Source of the DNA: Rhodamnia argentea
Taxonomy: Eukaryota > Streptophyta > Magnoliopsida > Myrtales > Myrtaceae
DNA length: 64,000 bases
Reading direction: 5' to 3'
Assembly (NCBI RefSeq): GCF_020921035.1
Contig: NC_063152.1
Span: forward strand, 31,991,903-32,055,902
Shown: positions 1-11,374 of the stretch, piece by piece
Numbering within the stretch: position 1 is the first letter of the stretch
Layout of the letters: every line of letters starts with the position of its first letter
Made by a program: the position numbers and the translations under genes
The notes under the pieces: generated by a model
What the model was told of the DNA's origin: nothing
Databases searched by the model: none
The model's input: only the letters and a program-made list of their open reading frames with translations

Positions 1-720
1 GCTGACTTGTTAAATAGGCTAGTTATATTCAATAAATACGTTTAAACATAATATGAGTGTTAAATATGTCATAGTAGATTTACAACTTACTCAAGCATAA
101 CTAACCCCTATGATCCTCTCTTCATTTTTCTCTCGCCCTCACTTCATCCCGCGCTTACTCACTTCGCACTTTCACCTTAGTTTGGTTATATACATATGAA
201 AATATTTTCGAAATATGAGTCGAGTCGGGTATAAATTGAGTATGGATCACTACATTAACGGATTAAATAAGCTTCTTGGATCCGATCGGTTATAACCCGA
301 CCCGACTCGTCCGTTCGATGGTATTACGAAAACCGACACTCTAGCACACGTGTGCCAGTTCTCTGTCGCTGTTTGTTTCCCCATTACTTCTCTAACCAAG
401 CACATTCCACTTGGCCTATACTTCATCAAATGAATTAAACCTAATGTCTCTTTTACACGTGTGATCATAAATGGTTCCTCCTACAATAAAAGAGGACCCT
501 TTCTCCTGCGTCTCCCACGAATGCAAGAGGATGCGTGCGTGCGAGCGAGACACCAAACCCGACGTCGTTTGCTATCTCCTGTTCATTCTAACAGACAACC
601 CATCTTGTCAGAGCTTTGTCTCTGCCTCACTGTCATGCCACTGACAACAGCAAACGTTGCCGGATCTTCATTTGGGAGTTCTCCTCCTTCGTTAGACACA
701 TTCTTGACGACCCAATCGTG
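1..720. other. Intergenic DNA, no gene recognised
   Basis: AT-rich DNA with only short open frames that resemble no family I know. I see no splice-site-bounded coding stretch, RNA gene or clear repeat boundary. A short (GA)n run begins just downstream, near 743. Confidence 0.5.
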
Positions 721-769
721 AGATAAATTGTCGACCATAAAAGAGAGAGAGAGAGAGAGAGTTGCTAGA

Positions 770-1205
770 AAAATTGTTTCGATATGCTCAATTTAATTCT
801 AAACATTTTAACTTTATCAATTGAGTTTTAAATTTTGTTTACTTTTTGCCAATTGATTTTTTTTTTGTCGCAACCAATTGAGTTTATTTGATCAATTTTT
901 GGCGAAAATTACTCACATAAGGCATCAATCGATCCTACGTGGCACGATCGGTTGGCGTGGGTGAGAGCTGTGACCCTCGTCTGCCACTATAAGGAAAAAA
1001 CCCAAAAGGAAGAAAAGAAAAAATAGAAAATAACTAAAAAAATCGAATTAAAATACTATTAAAAATTGTCCAAGTCAACGCCGGTATCCGTGTTAGCGAT
1101 TTCCGGTCAAAATTGATCGGATAGACTCAATTGCCATAATTAAAATATTTATAACTGAATTAGCAAAAATGCAATTAAGTTTTAAACTTTTTTAACAGTT
1201 TTCCA
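770..1205. repeat. Dispersed repeat family A, copy 1
   Basis: This block shares ordered landmarks with a second copy at about 1667-2110. Both have a start resembling 'caattgagttttaaa', a central 'cctacgtggca' segment, and a later 'ggatagactcaattg' segment followed by AT-rich sequence. Partial relatives lie near 24520-24740 and 44390-44500. It has no coding capacity. It looks like a non-autonomous element or its decayed remains, and the ends are approximate. Confidence 0.55.
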
Positions 1206-1499
1206 CCCCAATTCTACGAACTCTTGTCCCTAACACACCCCACGTCTGATCGATTATTGCGTTAAATTTAATTTGCCCAAACAAGTCGCGAGCGAGCCAA
1301 CATCATATGATCTTCTTTTGATTGAAATCTTGTTTGGAGACTTATTGTTGACTCCTGGTTTGGAACCTATCTTATGTCTTTGGCTAAACACCAAAGCATC
1401 ATCACATGCATCTCCCATCAATTTTCTAATCGATATCACCCCCAAGAAAAAAGATACATTTTGATTGAATGATGGCTTCTTTCGGTTGTTCACACCCAA

Positions 1500-1550
1500 A
1501 TAATAATAATAATAATAATAATAATGAATGAATGAATGAATGAATGAATC
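1500..1550. repeat. (TAA)n and (TGAA)n microsatellite
   Basis: A run of about eight TAA units passes directly into several GAAT units. It is a compound simple repeat between two dispersed repeats. Confidence 0.85.
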
Positions 1551-1666
1551 AACGAATAAATTACTCACTTCGAAACTCTGTAAATACAATATGTTCCTAT
1601 GATGGGGGTAGAAGGAATCTAGGCAATTTATAAAATGAATTATAGTTTGCGTTGGAACAACATAAG

Positions 1667-2110
1667 GGTGCTCTCAAAACTTTGTCAATTCAGTCCTTAA
1701 CTTTTTCACATTTTGCAAATTGAATTCATCCGATCAAATTTTCAAAGGAAAATCGCCGATGGGGATGTTGGCCGTCCTACGTGGCATGGTCGATGTTGAC
1801 GTGGATATTTTTAATAATATTTTATTTTGTTGTGTTTTTTTCTTTTGCTTTTTTTAGATTGGGAGCCGGCAAGGGCGTCTTGGCTCTCAGCCCAAAAAAT
1901 TTTAAAAAATTATCAAAATATTATTAAAATATATTTATGTCAATGTCGGTCATGTCACATAAGATTGCCGGCATCCAAGTAAGCTATTTTCGGATAAAAT
2001 TGGTCGGATAGACTCAATTGACTGAACGTGAAAAATTTTAGGACTAAATTGGCACAATTAAAAGGTTTAGGCACAATTATAATATGTTTAGACTCCTTTT
2101 TTGCAAATTA
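1667..2110. repeat. Dispersed repeat family A, copy 2
   Basis: Homologous in order to the copy at 770-1205, including 'cctacgtggcatgg' and 'ggatagactcaattg'. The two copies lie in the same orientation about 460 bp apart. Ends are approximate and no gene is present. Confidence 0.55.
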
Positions 2111-2764
2111 CTCCGTTTTACTTGACCCATGAGATTAATCCAATTAAGGCGCGCTTGCAACGTCACAAAAAAGTACGGTAGATTTGCATATTTTAAGGGG
2201 AGGGAAATGTCATTTAAGATATGATTAGAAAACCTTTACTAATTAGTAATTACCATGACAACAAAAGCATGATATAGGCTTCTACAGTCTAAAAAGAAGT
2301 TCCTACGCCCTTTAGCTGGATTTACTAATTTAGCATGTTGCCAGCATCTAAACTGTCTTACCTATCTGTCCTAGCACTTGTTATTTACACGTATATATCA
2401 ATTATTTTATGCCCTTTTCCGGCTAAATTTAAAAGAACCCTTATTTTTTTTGGTAACTTACAACCTGTCGATTTAAATTTGATTGATTCATTCTACCATA
2501 TCGATCATTTAATAGGTGCACCAAGTACCAATCAAGCCCTATATTGCAAATTTTATATGGTGGACAAAGTCAGAGAGGTGGGATCACTTCGGCATGTGGG
2601 ATGCCGGTGGCTTTGTACCTAACCAATTTGAGAGGCCCACCAAAGCTGCATAGAATTTAAGGTCTATAAAGATTAAGCCTAATTAATCCAGATAATTAGC
2701 CTTTGTGACTTTTCGCATACTCCCCTGTCTTTTTATCATATTTTATTTACAGACTTGTCAAAAC

Positions 2765-3055
2765 GCACTTTGACCATATATGTAATGTGGTCATTGAACT
2801 TTTTTCCAATATGTAATGTCATTCATGAACTTTTAATTCGATCCATATGATCCCTGAATTTCTTGTTTTATGTTTGAACTAGTCTCTGAACCATATTCAA
2901 TGTTGTCTCCAAACTTCAATTAATGGATAGACAACATTTAATATTTTAATATGGTCTAAAGATTAAATTGAACATGTATAAAAACTGCAATGACTACTAC
3001 ATTAAACAAATTTAAAGTTCGGGAATCACATTGCATAAAAGCGATTGCTTATATT
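2765..3055. repeat. Dispersed repeat family B (partial copy)
   Basis: Contains the recurring phrases of family B: 'cattgaactttt', 'aatatgtaatgtc' and, in the inverted half, 'aagttcgggaatcaca'. Fuller copies are at 6276-6640, 26310-26741 and 35585-35968. Terminal repeats are not clear in this copy. Confidence 0.5.
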
Positions 3056-3522
3056 GCTTACTAAAGCGAATCAACGAAAAATGCCTTCATCGTCCTTAAA
3101 ATATTTGGACATAAATTGTTATTGGTAATGAAAATATTTTTTCAAAGGATAATCATTTAATGTGATGCTAGCAACTATTCTTAGAAAAATATTTTTCGAA
3201 TTATTGATTTTCTGCGAAACAAAAGGAACCGGAGTATTGCTTTTCGACATGAATAAAGTGAATGTAACCAAGCCACATGCCTCTTCAACACATGCGTGAG
3301 CGCAGTAAGTTTCGGGCTCAGGCCCGTCGCCACTATGCATATTGTCGAAGGTACAATGGATCCGATGCCAGCTAATACGTGGACTCATGAAGGAGTCCAC
3401 AGGGCTTGCACCTCAATTGAAGGACCAAGGCCCAAAGCCCAAGGCTCACAAGGATGGCCCATCATTCACTCGGGGTACGGTCAAAGCATATTTGTACGGT
3501 CGCTCGATCTCAAACTCTAAGC

Positions 3523-4328
3523 GGGCATAGTAACACTTCTGGAAATGAATTTCGGCTCCAAAAGTGCTTTTAGAGCAGAAATTCCGTTTTATGATGTAAC
3601 TTCTGAAGCAAAAATCCGTTTGGTTACGTAATATTACATTTTTATTTCTGAAGGGAATTTCTACTTCCAAAGTTGATTTTTAGCCAATTTCAAAAGTAAA
3701 AAAAAAATTAATTCTCTTTCGAAAGTAGAAATCTCTCAATATCAATATTTCACTCCGGCTTCTTTTCATTTTCAACGCCTCTCTCTCCCAACTATGCATC
3801 CACCGTCGCCCCCCCGCCGACCTTCACCGGCTACCGCCCACCGCCGACGACAGCCCCCCGCCTACCGTCGCAAGCCGCCGTCACCCGCCGTCCACTACCG
3901 ACATGACCACCACCGGCACGCTAACCGCCGCCACCAGCTGCTGCCCACGTGGTCGCTGCCTCCCGCCGCCGGAGTAAAAAAAAAAGAAATAATTTCTTAT
4001 TTTTAAAATTAAATAATAATTTTTAACAATAAAATTTATTTTTAAAAATATTTAAAAAATGAAGTAAAAAATTTTCGGCCACCGGCAATATTTTTTTGTA
4101 AAAGATTTTGTGTTATAATGTTCCAAAGGTATAAATTTTCGATCGTTACCAAACGAATTTCTATTCCATAAGTAGAAATTTTATGATTTCATCAAACGCT
4201 TTTCTTTTAACAGAAATCAACCTTTAGAGCAGAAGTAAAAAAATCAATTTCTGCTCAAAAGTAAAAACAGAAAAATCAATTTATGATTAGAAGTTGATTT
4301 TTGATGCAGAAATATTGCCATGCGTCCC
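3523..4328. mobile_element. MITE with GCATGGTAACA-type ends and GC-rich core (copy 1)
   Basis: The left end reads 'gggcatagtaacacttctg' and the reverse complement of the right end reads 'gggacgcatggcaatatttc', so the ends are imperfect inverted repeats. A second member is at 49306-50198. AT-rich arms flank a GC-rich core (about 3790-3975) that reads as a proline/arginine-rich open frame and is followed by 'ccggagtaaaa', which also follows the core in copy 2. There is no transposase. The superfamily is unassigned, and target-site duplication is ambiguous, with 'ctaag' on both sides. Confidence 0.6.
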
Positions 4329-5307
4329 CTAAGGCTTCACTTGTTCGGCATCGTATAGAACCTTGGATAGCTAAGGAGTTGTCCTATCCGGTGCTTTTGC
4401 GGTGGTTGTTCGTATGAAATATGTCGAAATTAGCTGGGCGGGTGGCCCCGAATAGGATAGATAGAAAATATTTACAAGTAAGAGGGCCCGGTTGAGCTCA
4501 TGGCGTTGCGGTTCGAAATGGCTTTCGCTTATATTAAAATCTTTATAAAGGCACAAGGAAATAGAATTCAAGTAATAAGATAGAGAGATCACATGATACC
4601 TTGAGGACAAACGAGAATGAAAGAAAGTGAAAGCTAAAGAAGCATGAGAGGCAATGATCAAATCAAAAGTGTGCCTAAATTATTGTAAAAGTAATGTTAA
4701 TTGAACTTTGGTGCTGTCATCCTTCTGGCTTTAGTTAGAAAAGCAGGAAGGGAAAAAAAGGAAAGAAAAAAAGAAAACCGCACTGGGAACTCCAATGTCA
4801 TCCCAAATAACATGATCAAGCAACTACTCCTTGGTTTTTCCATCACTGTTCATTAGAGCCCCTTTCAAATCTTTCAATATTTGTAGCTCAAGACCCTTGA
4901 ACCAACCTAGGCATGAGCATTAGCAATAGGACAGGGATGATGCAAGTACGCAATCGAACAATCGCGTCCCGCATGCGATTAGGATCGGAGAGTGCTTTCG
5001 CTTCTTCCGGAACATTGTTTTGGAGTGCCGTGAGCAAGTTCGTGATCGAGTAGTCTCTTAGCGAGTAGCATGATGGTCTCGAGGGCGAAATCGCTAGTAC
5101 ACATGAGTGTGGTGGCTGGAATGCAAGCCTCGAACAAGGAAGGCGAGCGTGTTTTCCGTCTGAATAGCCTCTTGAGATTGTTCTTCATTAATTTCTGGCA
5201 AATTTCTATCTCACAATAAAAAGGAAATCCCAAGTGGTGCTAAACTTTGAAATTCATGTTGGAAAAAACATTCGATGATATGAAAAATAAGAATTGTTGA
5301 AACTGCG

Positions 5308-5353
<46 letters not shown>

Positions 5354-6275
5354 AGATCAAGTGTCTAACGTGTGCAAGTTTTGTCCTTAATGATAATTCC
5401 ATTCATTGGAGTATGAAACTCGGTGCGATAGACTTCTAACAGCTATCATTCCAAGATATAACAAGCATTCTTTTTTACCTTGCCCTGAATAATAGAAGCC
5501 TATCGCATCAGATTTCGTACTCCGAGATGCGAAATTATCTTCAAAGATAGTGTTTGCATGCCTTAGACGATCATTTTTATTTTCTTATTTTTCTCCAACA
5601 GATTTCCGACAACTCTTTATTTTCACATTATCTCATATTTTTCTAACAACTCCCTATTTAGATATATTGCATTACCGACGCGGTGAATTGAGTCATTAAA
5701 TTTTTTTTTTAAATAATCCGATCACTAACAAAGTTCTTTCCACTTTGGAGATATCAAGTTTTGAAAATTTTCAATTCTCGCGCCAATTTGGACGTTCGTG
5801 ACTGTAATGTCACGTTCTAGCCAACGTAGCATCGGCACGACCCGCATTTATATTTGGTGCATATAAATGCAATATGGTAATAATTTGCATAGTGTTTGCT
5901 AAACAATAATCTCATAGCTACACCTATGTATTGATGAAGCAAAATACTGATAATGACAAGATCTTTCTTTTTGGTTTGGGGGCGAATGACAACGACAAGA
6001 TCATTAAATAAGGAGAAAATTTGCAATTTTAGCTTTTAATATTATGGTTGCTTGGCTCAATTGGCAAGACTGTCAGTCCACAGACTGACAATATAATGTC
6101 TCGTCGATTTATTACAACTTATGATTTCTTCCTTCGTGTTTGTAAAATCATTTTGTTTTCTCATCATGTCCTGTGTGTGCGATCTATCACAACAATTGAG
6201 ACTGAGACAAGGAGACCGAAAAGACCCCAATTGGAGGGCAACAAGTGGACACCAAAATTACTCGTAAACAAAAGA
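4329..6275. other. Intergenic DNA with a possible gene relic
   Basis: Mostly AT-rich sequence with no recognised gene. On the minus strand, 5233-4979 has an unusually ordinary protein-like open frame of about 80 codons that includes FEACIPATTLMCTSDFALE. I cannot assign it to a family. It has no convincing start context or splice sites and could be a decayed gene fragment. Confidence 0.35.
5310..5348. repeat. (TA)n microsatellite
   Basis: About 38 bp of almost pure alternating TA, expected to vary in length between individuals. Confidence 0.9.
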
Positions 6276-6640
6276 GATAATGGCACGGATGGTCTACGAA
6301 CTTTAATTCGATGTATAATATAATTCCTTAATTTTTAATTTAATCAATATGATCCATGAACTTTAACCAATATTTAATATGGTTCATGAACTAATGTTTA
6401 ACTTAACATTCGACTATAGAAAGATATTCAATGTTTATTTCATTGATTCAAGTTTGGGGATGGCGTTGAACATTTTCTCATGGTTCGGGGACTAAGTTTA
6501 ACATATTTCAAAAGTTCATAAACTACATTGAACAAATTGAAAGTTAATAGAACGCATTATATATTGGCTTAAAGTTCGGATTTCATATTGGTCAAATTAA
6601 AAGCTCGGGAATCACATAAGAAACATTTATGTCATTTTCC
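6276..6640. mobile_element. MITE of dispersed family B
   Basis: The ends are imperfect inverted repeats: 'gataatggcacggatggtc' on the left and, in reverse complement, 'gggaaaatgacataaatg' on the right. Internally it carries the alternating 'gaactttaa' and 'aaagttca' phrases of the family. It has no coding capacity. Confidence 0.55.
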
Positions 6641-6671
6641 CAAGGCAAAAAAGATATCATCATTGAAAAAT

Positions 6672-7194
6672 GGGTTAATACTACGAAAAAGCTCAAACTG
6701 GTACACCAATGATAAATTTACCCCAAACTATTTTTTTAACCTCCGAAAACCCTAAACTAATATACTTTTAACAAATTTACTCTAAATTGATACACTCGTG
6801 ATAAATTTACCCTCCGTTAATTTTCGTTAAATTTTATCTTCTAATTGCTGGATTTGATGACACGCGGCAATTGTCGAATGTACACGGTTGGAGTTTTTAC
6901 CCTTTATTTTGTCAATTCGGGGTTTTTCGTGATATTAATCCAATTTAACGAAAACTAACGAAGGGTATATTTGTCACATGTGTACTAGTTTGAGATTTTT
7001 GATGGTCGAAATAATTAATTTAAAGTAAATTTATCACGAATGTACCAGTTTTGAGTTTTTTGTGGTAAAAAAAATAATTTGAGGTAAATTTATCATAGGT
7101 GTACCAGTTTAGGGGGGTTTTTGTGGTCAAACGAATAGTTCGGAATAAATTTGTCACATGCATACAAGTTTGACATTTTTTGCGGTGTTAACCC
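6672..7194. mobile_element. MITE of dispersed family C
   Basis: Long imperfect terminal inverted repeats: the left end is 'gggttaatactacgaaaaag' and the right end in reverse complement is 'gggttaacaccgcaaaaaat'. Both continue inward to 'caaact(g/t)gta'. The body repeats 'aaatttatcac' and 'gtaccagttt' motifs on both strands. Partial relatives lie near 17440-17720 and 40350-40745. No transposase is present. Confidence 0.65.
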
Positions 7195-7975
7195 TTGAAA
7201 AATTAATACAACAGAAAGGAAAGCAAGTAAAATAACATAAAATAAAAATAAAATAGGTGGAACAATAACTGACAGGTGAAGCAACCGAACCACAGAAGGA
7301 CATTAACTTCAGCCCACAAAATTGAAGATATCTTAACGGTGGGGCTCCGCTGTTCCTCTCTTTCTGCCTTTTTGTTCACCCTTTTCCAGGAATATGAAAA
7401 AGAACAGATAAAAAAAAAATTAGTCTTGCTTTTGAAATGTTTCGAAAAAAAAAAAGACAATAAAATTTATTGGAAAAAATTGAAATTTCATGTTTCGTGA
7501 TAATTTACTTGTGCAAGATCTATAATTTGAGAGGAGTGAGAATTTTTATTTTTTTTTGTGTAGACCAACATATTTCTCGGAGGGAACCGGTAAATACTTT
7601 TGCTACAAAAAGAAATAATTTTTTGAATTCGAAGTTCTTTCTAACTCCGTCGCAATTCTGTTGTTTTTTCCCCAATTTGTAAAAAAGGATAAAATTTCCG
7701 CAAAACCATTGACCCAAATTACGAATTTGTGCACTTGTGTTTAGTTAATTTCAACAAGTGATGATAATTTTCCAAAACAAGTTATGTCAACTTTTTCCTT
7801 GTATTTGGTAAATCCTCACTTGCAAGCTTAATCTCGTATCATTTTACGAGCTCGAAATATCATTCAAAACAATGCCTCGTCTTGTACATCAGCATTACAA
7901 TTATGTTCCTAAACAAAGTTGATTGTTCCGGTGTATAGATGATACGTAAGAGTAAGAGTGAGAAAAAAAAACTCG

Positions 7976-8268
7976 ACTAGACCAAGAACCGTCCAATTTG
8001 GATCGGACCAATTGGTTCGGTGCAGTTTTCGGTTCCATAAAATTGGAACCGGTGTTTTTTGGTTCGGTTCTCGGTTCTAGGGGTGAAACCACGAGGATCG
8101 AACCGACCATTTTTTTTTTTAAAATTTGTTTCTTATCTTTAAAGAAATCATTTAAACTCTTAATTATTATGGGTATTTTTAGCCATTTAAAATGTGTGAA
8201 TATGTGTTTTAAGCGGATGTGATTGTTCATGAGTGATACCGAATCAGATCGAAAACCAATCACCCCTA
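7976..8268. mobile_element. Probable hAT-type MITE remnant
   Basis: The right end is 'cacccctatg', the reverse complement of a 'taggggtg' hAT-like terminus. The body is rich in 'ggttcggttctcggttc' and its complement, typical of short non-autonomous hAT copies in plants. The left end and target-site duplication are not clear. Confidence 0.4.
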
Positions 8269-8924
8269 TGTTGGTGACAATACGAAAGTATGCACGGCTT
8301 ATTTTTATTATTTAATGTTGTGTCATCATATCACAATAAACATACTCTACCTGTAAGAGTACGAGCATAAATGAGAAGATTATCCGAATCAATTCAATCA
8401 CATCATCGTGTAGGAATCTATTGGGTGCATGGACATCACTTTGCGTGACAAAGCAAGTGCGAAATATAAATAAATACAAAGGTAAACTACAGTTCACTTA
8501 ATCCACATATTAACATTGAGTTAAAGACATTTTTCCTCGCACGTCAATTACCTTTTTGCCTAAAAAAAATCAGCATTTGAAGAATTTGCACAAAAAAATG
8601 ATTGCGACGTCCCGCTCGTGAAGATCGAACTTCATATGTTCTTCGGCTCTGGAAGCCAATTTCACTAGCTCTCTGGAGCTTGTATTGATTCATCACTCGT
8701 GATCATAGTTATTCGATTTCGAATGTCGTTTTGGATCGAACTATAGTTGTTACGGAAAAGGGTATCTCAATAATACCTTTTAACTGTTGAAATGGATCCC
8801 AGTCGTGTGTTTTTTTTTTTTTTTTGGTATTCGGATTTTTTATTTTGCGGTGAATATACGTAAATGGGTTGGTACATTGGACCATATCCTAAGTTTCTAG
8901 CTGAAACGATCAATGTAATGGGAG

Positions 8925-9135
8925 AGAAAGAGAGAGAGAGAGAGGGTCCCGTCACGCCCGTGCGGTGCAAACATCAACATTTCTGAGCTCAAGAAGAAGA
9001 AGAAGAAGAAAGCGACATTAATGGCTCTCTGAAACTCCGTCAGAGGACTCCATTGATGTTCTCTCTCTCTCTCTCTCTCTCTTCGATCCATTGCCTTTCC
9101 CTCTCTTTCTCTCTCTTGTCTCTCTCTCCCTCTGT
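8925..9135. promoter_or_regulatory. GA/CT-rich promoter-leader region of the BTB gene
   Basis: A (GA)n run near 8925-8945 and a long CT-rich run from about 9059 to 9135 sit 70-280 bp before the ATG at 9209. CT-rich leaders and GA-repeat elements near the transcription start are common in plant promoters, where GA repeats are known binding sites for BPC factors. I cannot place the start site itself. Confidence 0.45.
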
Positions 9136-9208
9136 CTCTGATGCAAATGTCGCGGAGCTAAAGGACACGTTATTATTAATCACCGAGGACAAATTGTGAA
9201 CATTTTCC

Positions 9209-11374
9209 ATGGCGACCACAGCTACCACCACCACCACCGCCTCCACCACAACTACCGCTCAACTCAAGCTCCAAAACCCACCCACCAAGCCCAAACGCCG
9301 CAAGTGCCGCGAGACCACCATTTCCACCGCCCCTACCCCCTCTTCCTCCTCCTCCTCCTCCTCCTCCTCCGCCGCCGACCGCCCTCCCAAGCCCTGCCCG
9401 CCGGTCGTCTCTACTCCCGACGACGACTCCTGGTGCTGCCCCGCCTCCAGGCCGCCGCCTCCGCCGCAGCGGCCCGACCTGACCCTCGCCCACGCCTTCC
9501 CTCCCGGCTCGCCCTTCCGGATCAGGTTCTCGCCCGGGAGCCTGTCGCCGGTCATGGACTTCGCGGCGACCTCCGTCAACGGCCACTCTCCGAGCGACGA
9601 CGCCTTCGCGTCGGGGGGATTCACGAAGTTCAACTCTATGCTCACCGCCGGTCTCCTGAACCCGATGTCGCCTCCACCGGCGGCGGGGGCTTCCATGCCC
9701 GAGAAGGCCCGATCCAGCCCGACCCTCTTCGAGATGATGGCCAGCGAACCCGACATGATCCACCCGAGGGTGCAAATGCAAATCCCAGTTCACGCCTCGA
9801 GCGTGAGACCCCCCTTGCCCATTCTCGACAAGCAAGCCCTGACCTTGCAGCGAATATCGGAGGTCCTGGCCTCGAGAAGTCCAGGGAGTCTCTTCAACGA
9901 CTCTGCTTCGAGCGACATTAAACTCACGTTGAGCTCTAAGGATGGGGCTATCTGTGTTCCTATGAATGTGCATAGGGAAATACTTGCGGCGAATAGCCAG
10001 TTTTTCGCTGTGAAGCTGTCGGATCAGTGGATGAAGCAGCAGCAGCGGACAACGGCGGCGGCGCCCATCGTGGAGATTGCGGACTGCGATGATGTGGAGG
10101 TTTACGTGGAAACGTTGAGATTAATGTATTGCGAGGATCTGAGGAGGAGGCTCATGAAGGAGGATGTGAGCAGAGTTCTTGGTATCTTGAAGGTAAGGCA
10201 TGATGTTGAATTTGTTGATTTGGTTCTTAAAAATGTAACATAGAGAGGGAAGGAGCTAGAGTTTTTTGGTCTTGAAAATGTTATGTCATAGCATCTTGAA
10301 GCAGTTGAAAGTAAATCGAAGTTAATTCAAATGGTTGTTGGTTTTATCACATTGCCTCTTTTATAAGCGACTTGGGTTGTTCGTAAGGTTATTGGGAGCA
10401 TTGAATGTGATGGTTTGCTTTAATGTTTCTAGGTTTCAGCGGCGATTGGTTTTGATGCTGGGGTGTTATCTTGTTTGGAGTACTTAGAAGCTGCTCCATG
10501 GGCCGAGGATGAAGAAGAGAAGGTGGCTTCTCTGTTATCAAATCTTCGATTTGATGGAGCCGCGGCTGGTGAAGTTCTGAAGAGGGTCTCTATGGAAGTT
10601 AGTAAAGGAGTAGTTGCGGGGAATGACAATGAGGAAGTGTTGCTTAAGCTTTTACACGTGGTCCTTGAAGGAAAGGATGAAAAGGCGAGGCGGGATATGA
10701 AAGGGTTAGTGGCTAAGATGCTTCGAGAGAACCCATCTCAGAGTGATATTCGGAAAGAGTCCTTATATGCTGCCTGTGATGGGTGCTTGCAATCGCTTCG
10801 TGAGCATTTTCTGCTAGCTGCAGAATCAGAGTTGAAAGATGTAGCTCAGATTGCACGGCAGGCCAATAATTTGCACTGGCTTTTGGATATCTTGATCGAT
10901 AGACAGATTGCCGAAGACTTCCTAACATCTTGGGCTTCTCGGTCTGATATGTCGGATGCACACCCTAAAGTACCGGCTGTTCACAGATTCGAAGTTAGTA
11001 GAGTTACAGCGCGGTTGTTTGTGGGGATCGGGAAAGGGCAGCTTTTGGCTTCAAAAGATGCAAGGTGCCTCTTATTGCAGACATGGTTGGTGCCGTTCTA
11101 CAATGATTTTGGGTGGATGAGGAGGGCGTCCAGGGGTCTTGATAGGCACTTAATTGAAGATGGCCTTAGCAATACGATTCTCACACTGCCTCTAGCTTGG
11201 CAACAGGAAATAATGCTTGCTTGGTTCGACAGATTCTTGAATGCAGGTGAAGATTGTCCGAACATCCAAAGAGGTTTTGAAGTTTGGTGGCGAAGGGCTT
11301 TCTGGAGGAGAAATGGCGACCAGCAGCAGCCACGGTTGCTACAGCTTACTGCAGGAACTGCTGAGAATTCCTAG
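9209..11374 (+). CDS. BTB/POZ domain-containing protein (At1g63850-like)
   Basis: Two exons, 9209-10192 and 10433-11374, join in phase and give 641 residues. The start is the first ATG after the CT-rich leader. The N terminus (residues 1-200) is low complexity: a Thr run, a Ser run at about 45-54 and Pro-rich stretches, probably disordered. The BTB fold starts near residue 230 ([12 protein letters not shown], then [13 protein letters not shown]) and is interrupted by the intron at residue 328. The C-terminal half ([14 protein letters not shown] onwards) matches the long helical tail of the plant At1g63850/At3g50780-type BTB proteins from memory. BTB proteins usually act as dimeric adaptors for CUL3 ubiquitin ligases, but this subgroup's substrates are not known to me. 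It converges on the phosphatase-like gene downstream. Confidence 0.9.

Noticed and set aside
9176-9973. 265-codon minus-strand frame over the BTB gene
   Set aside because: A Gly/Arg-rich shadow of the GC-rich BTB exon; no known domain.
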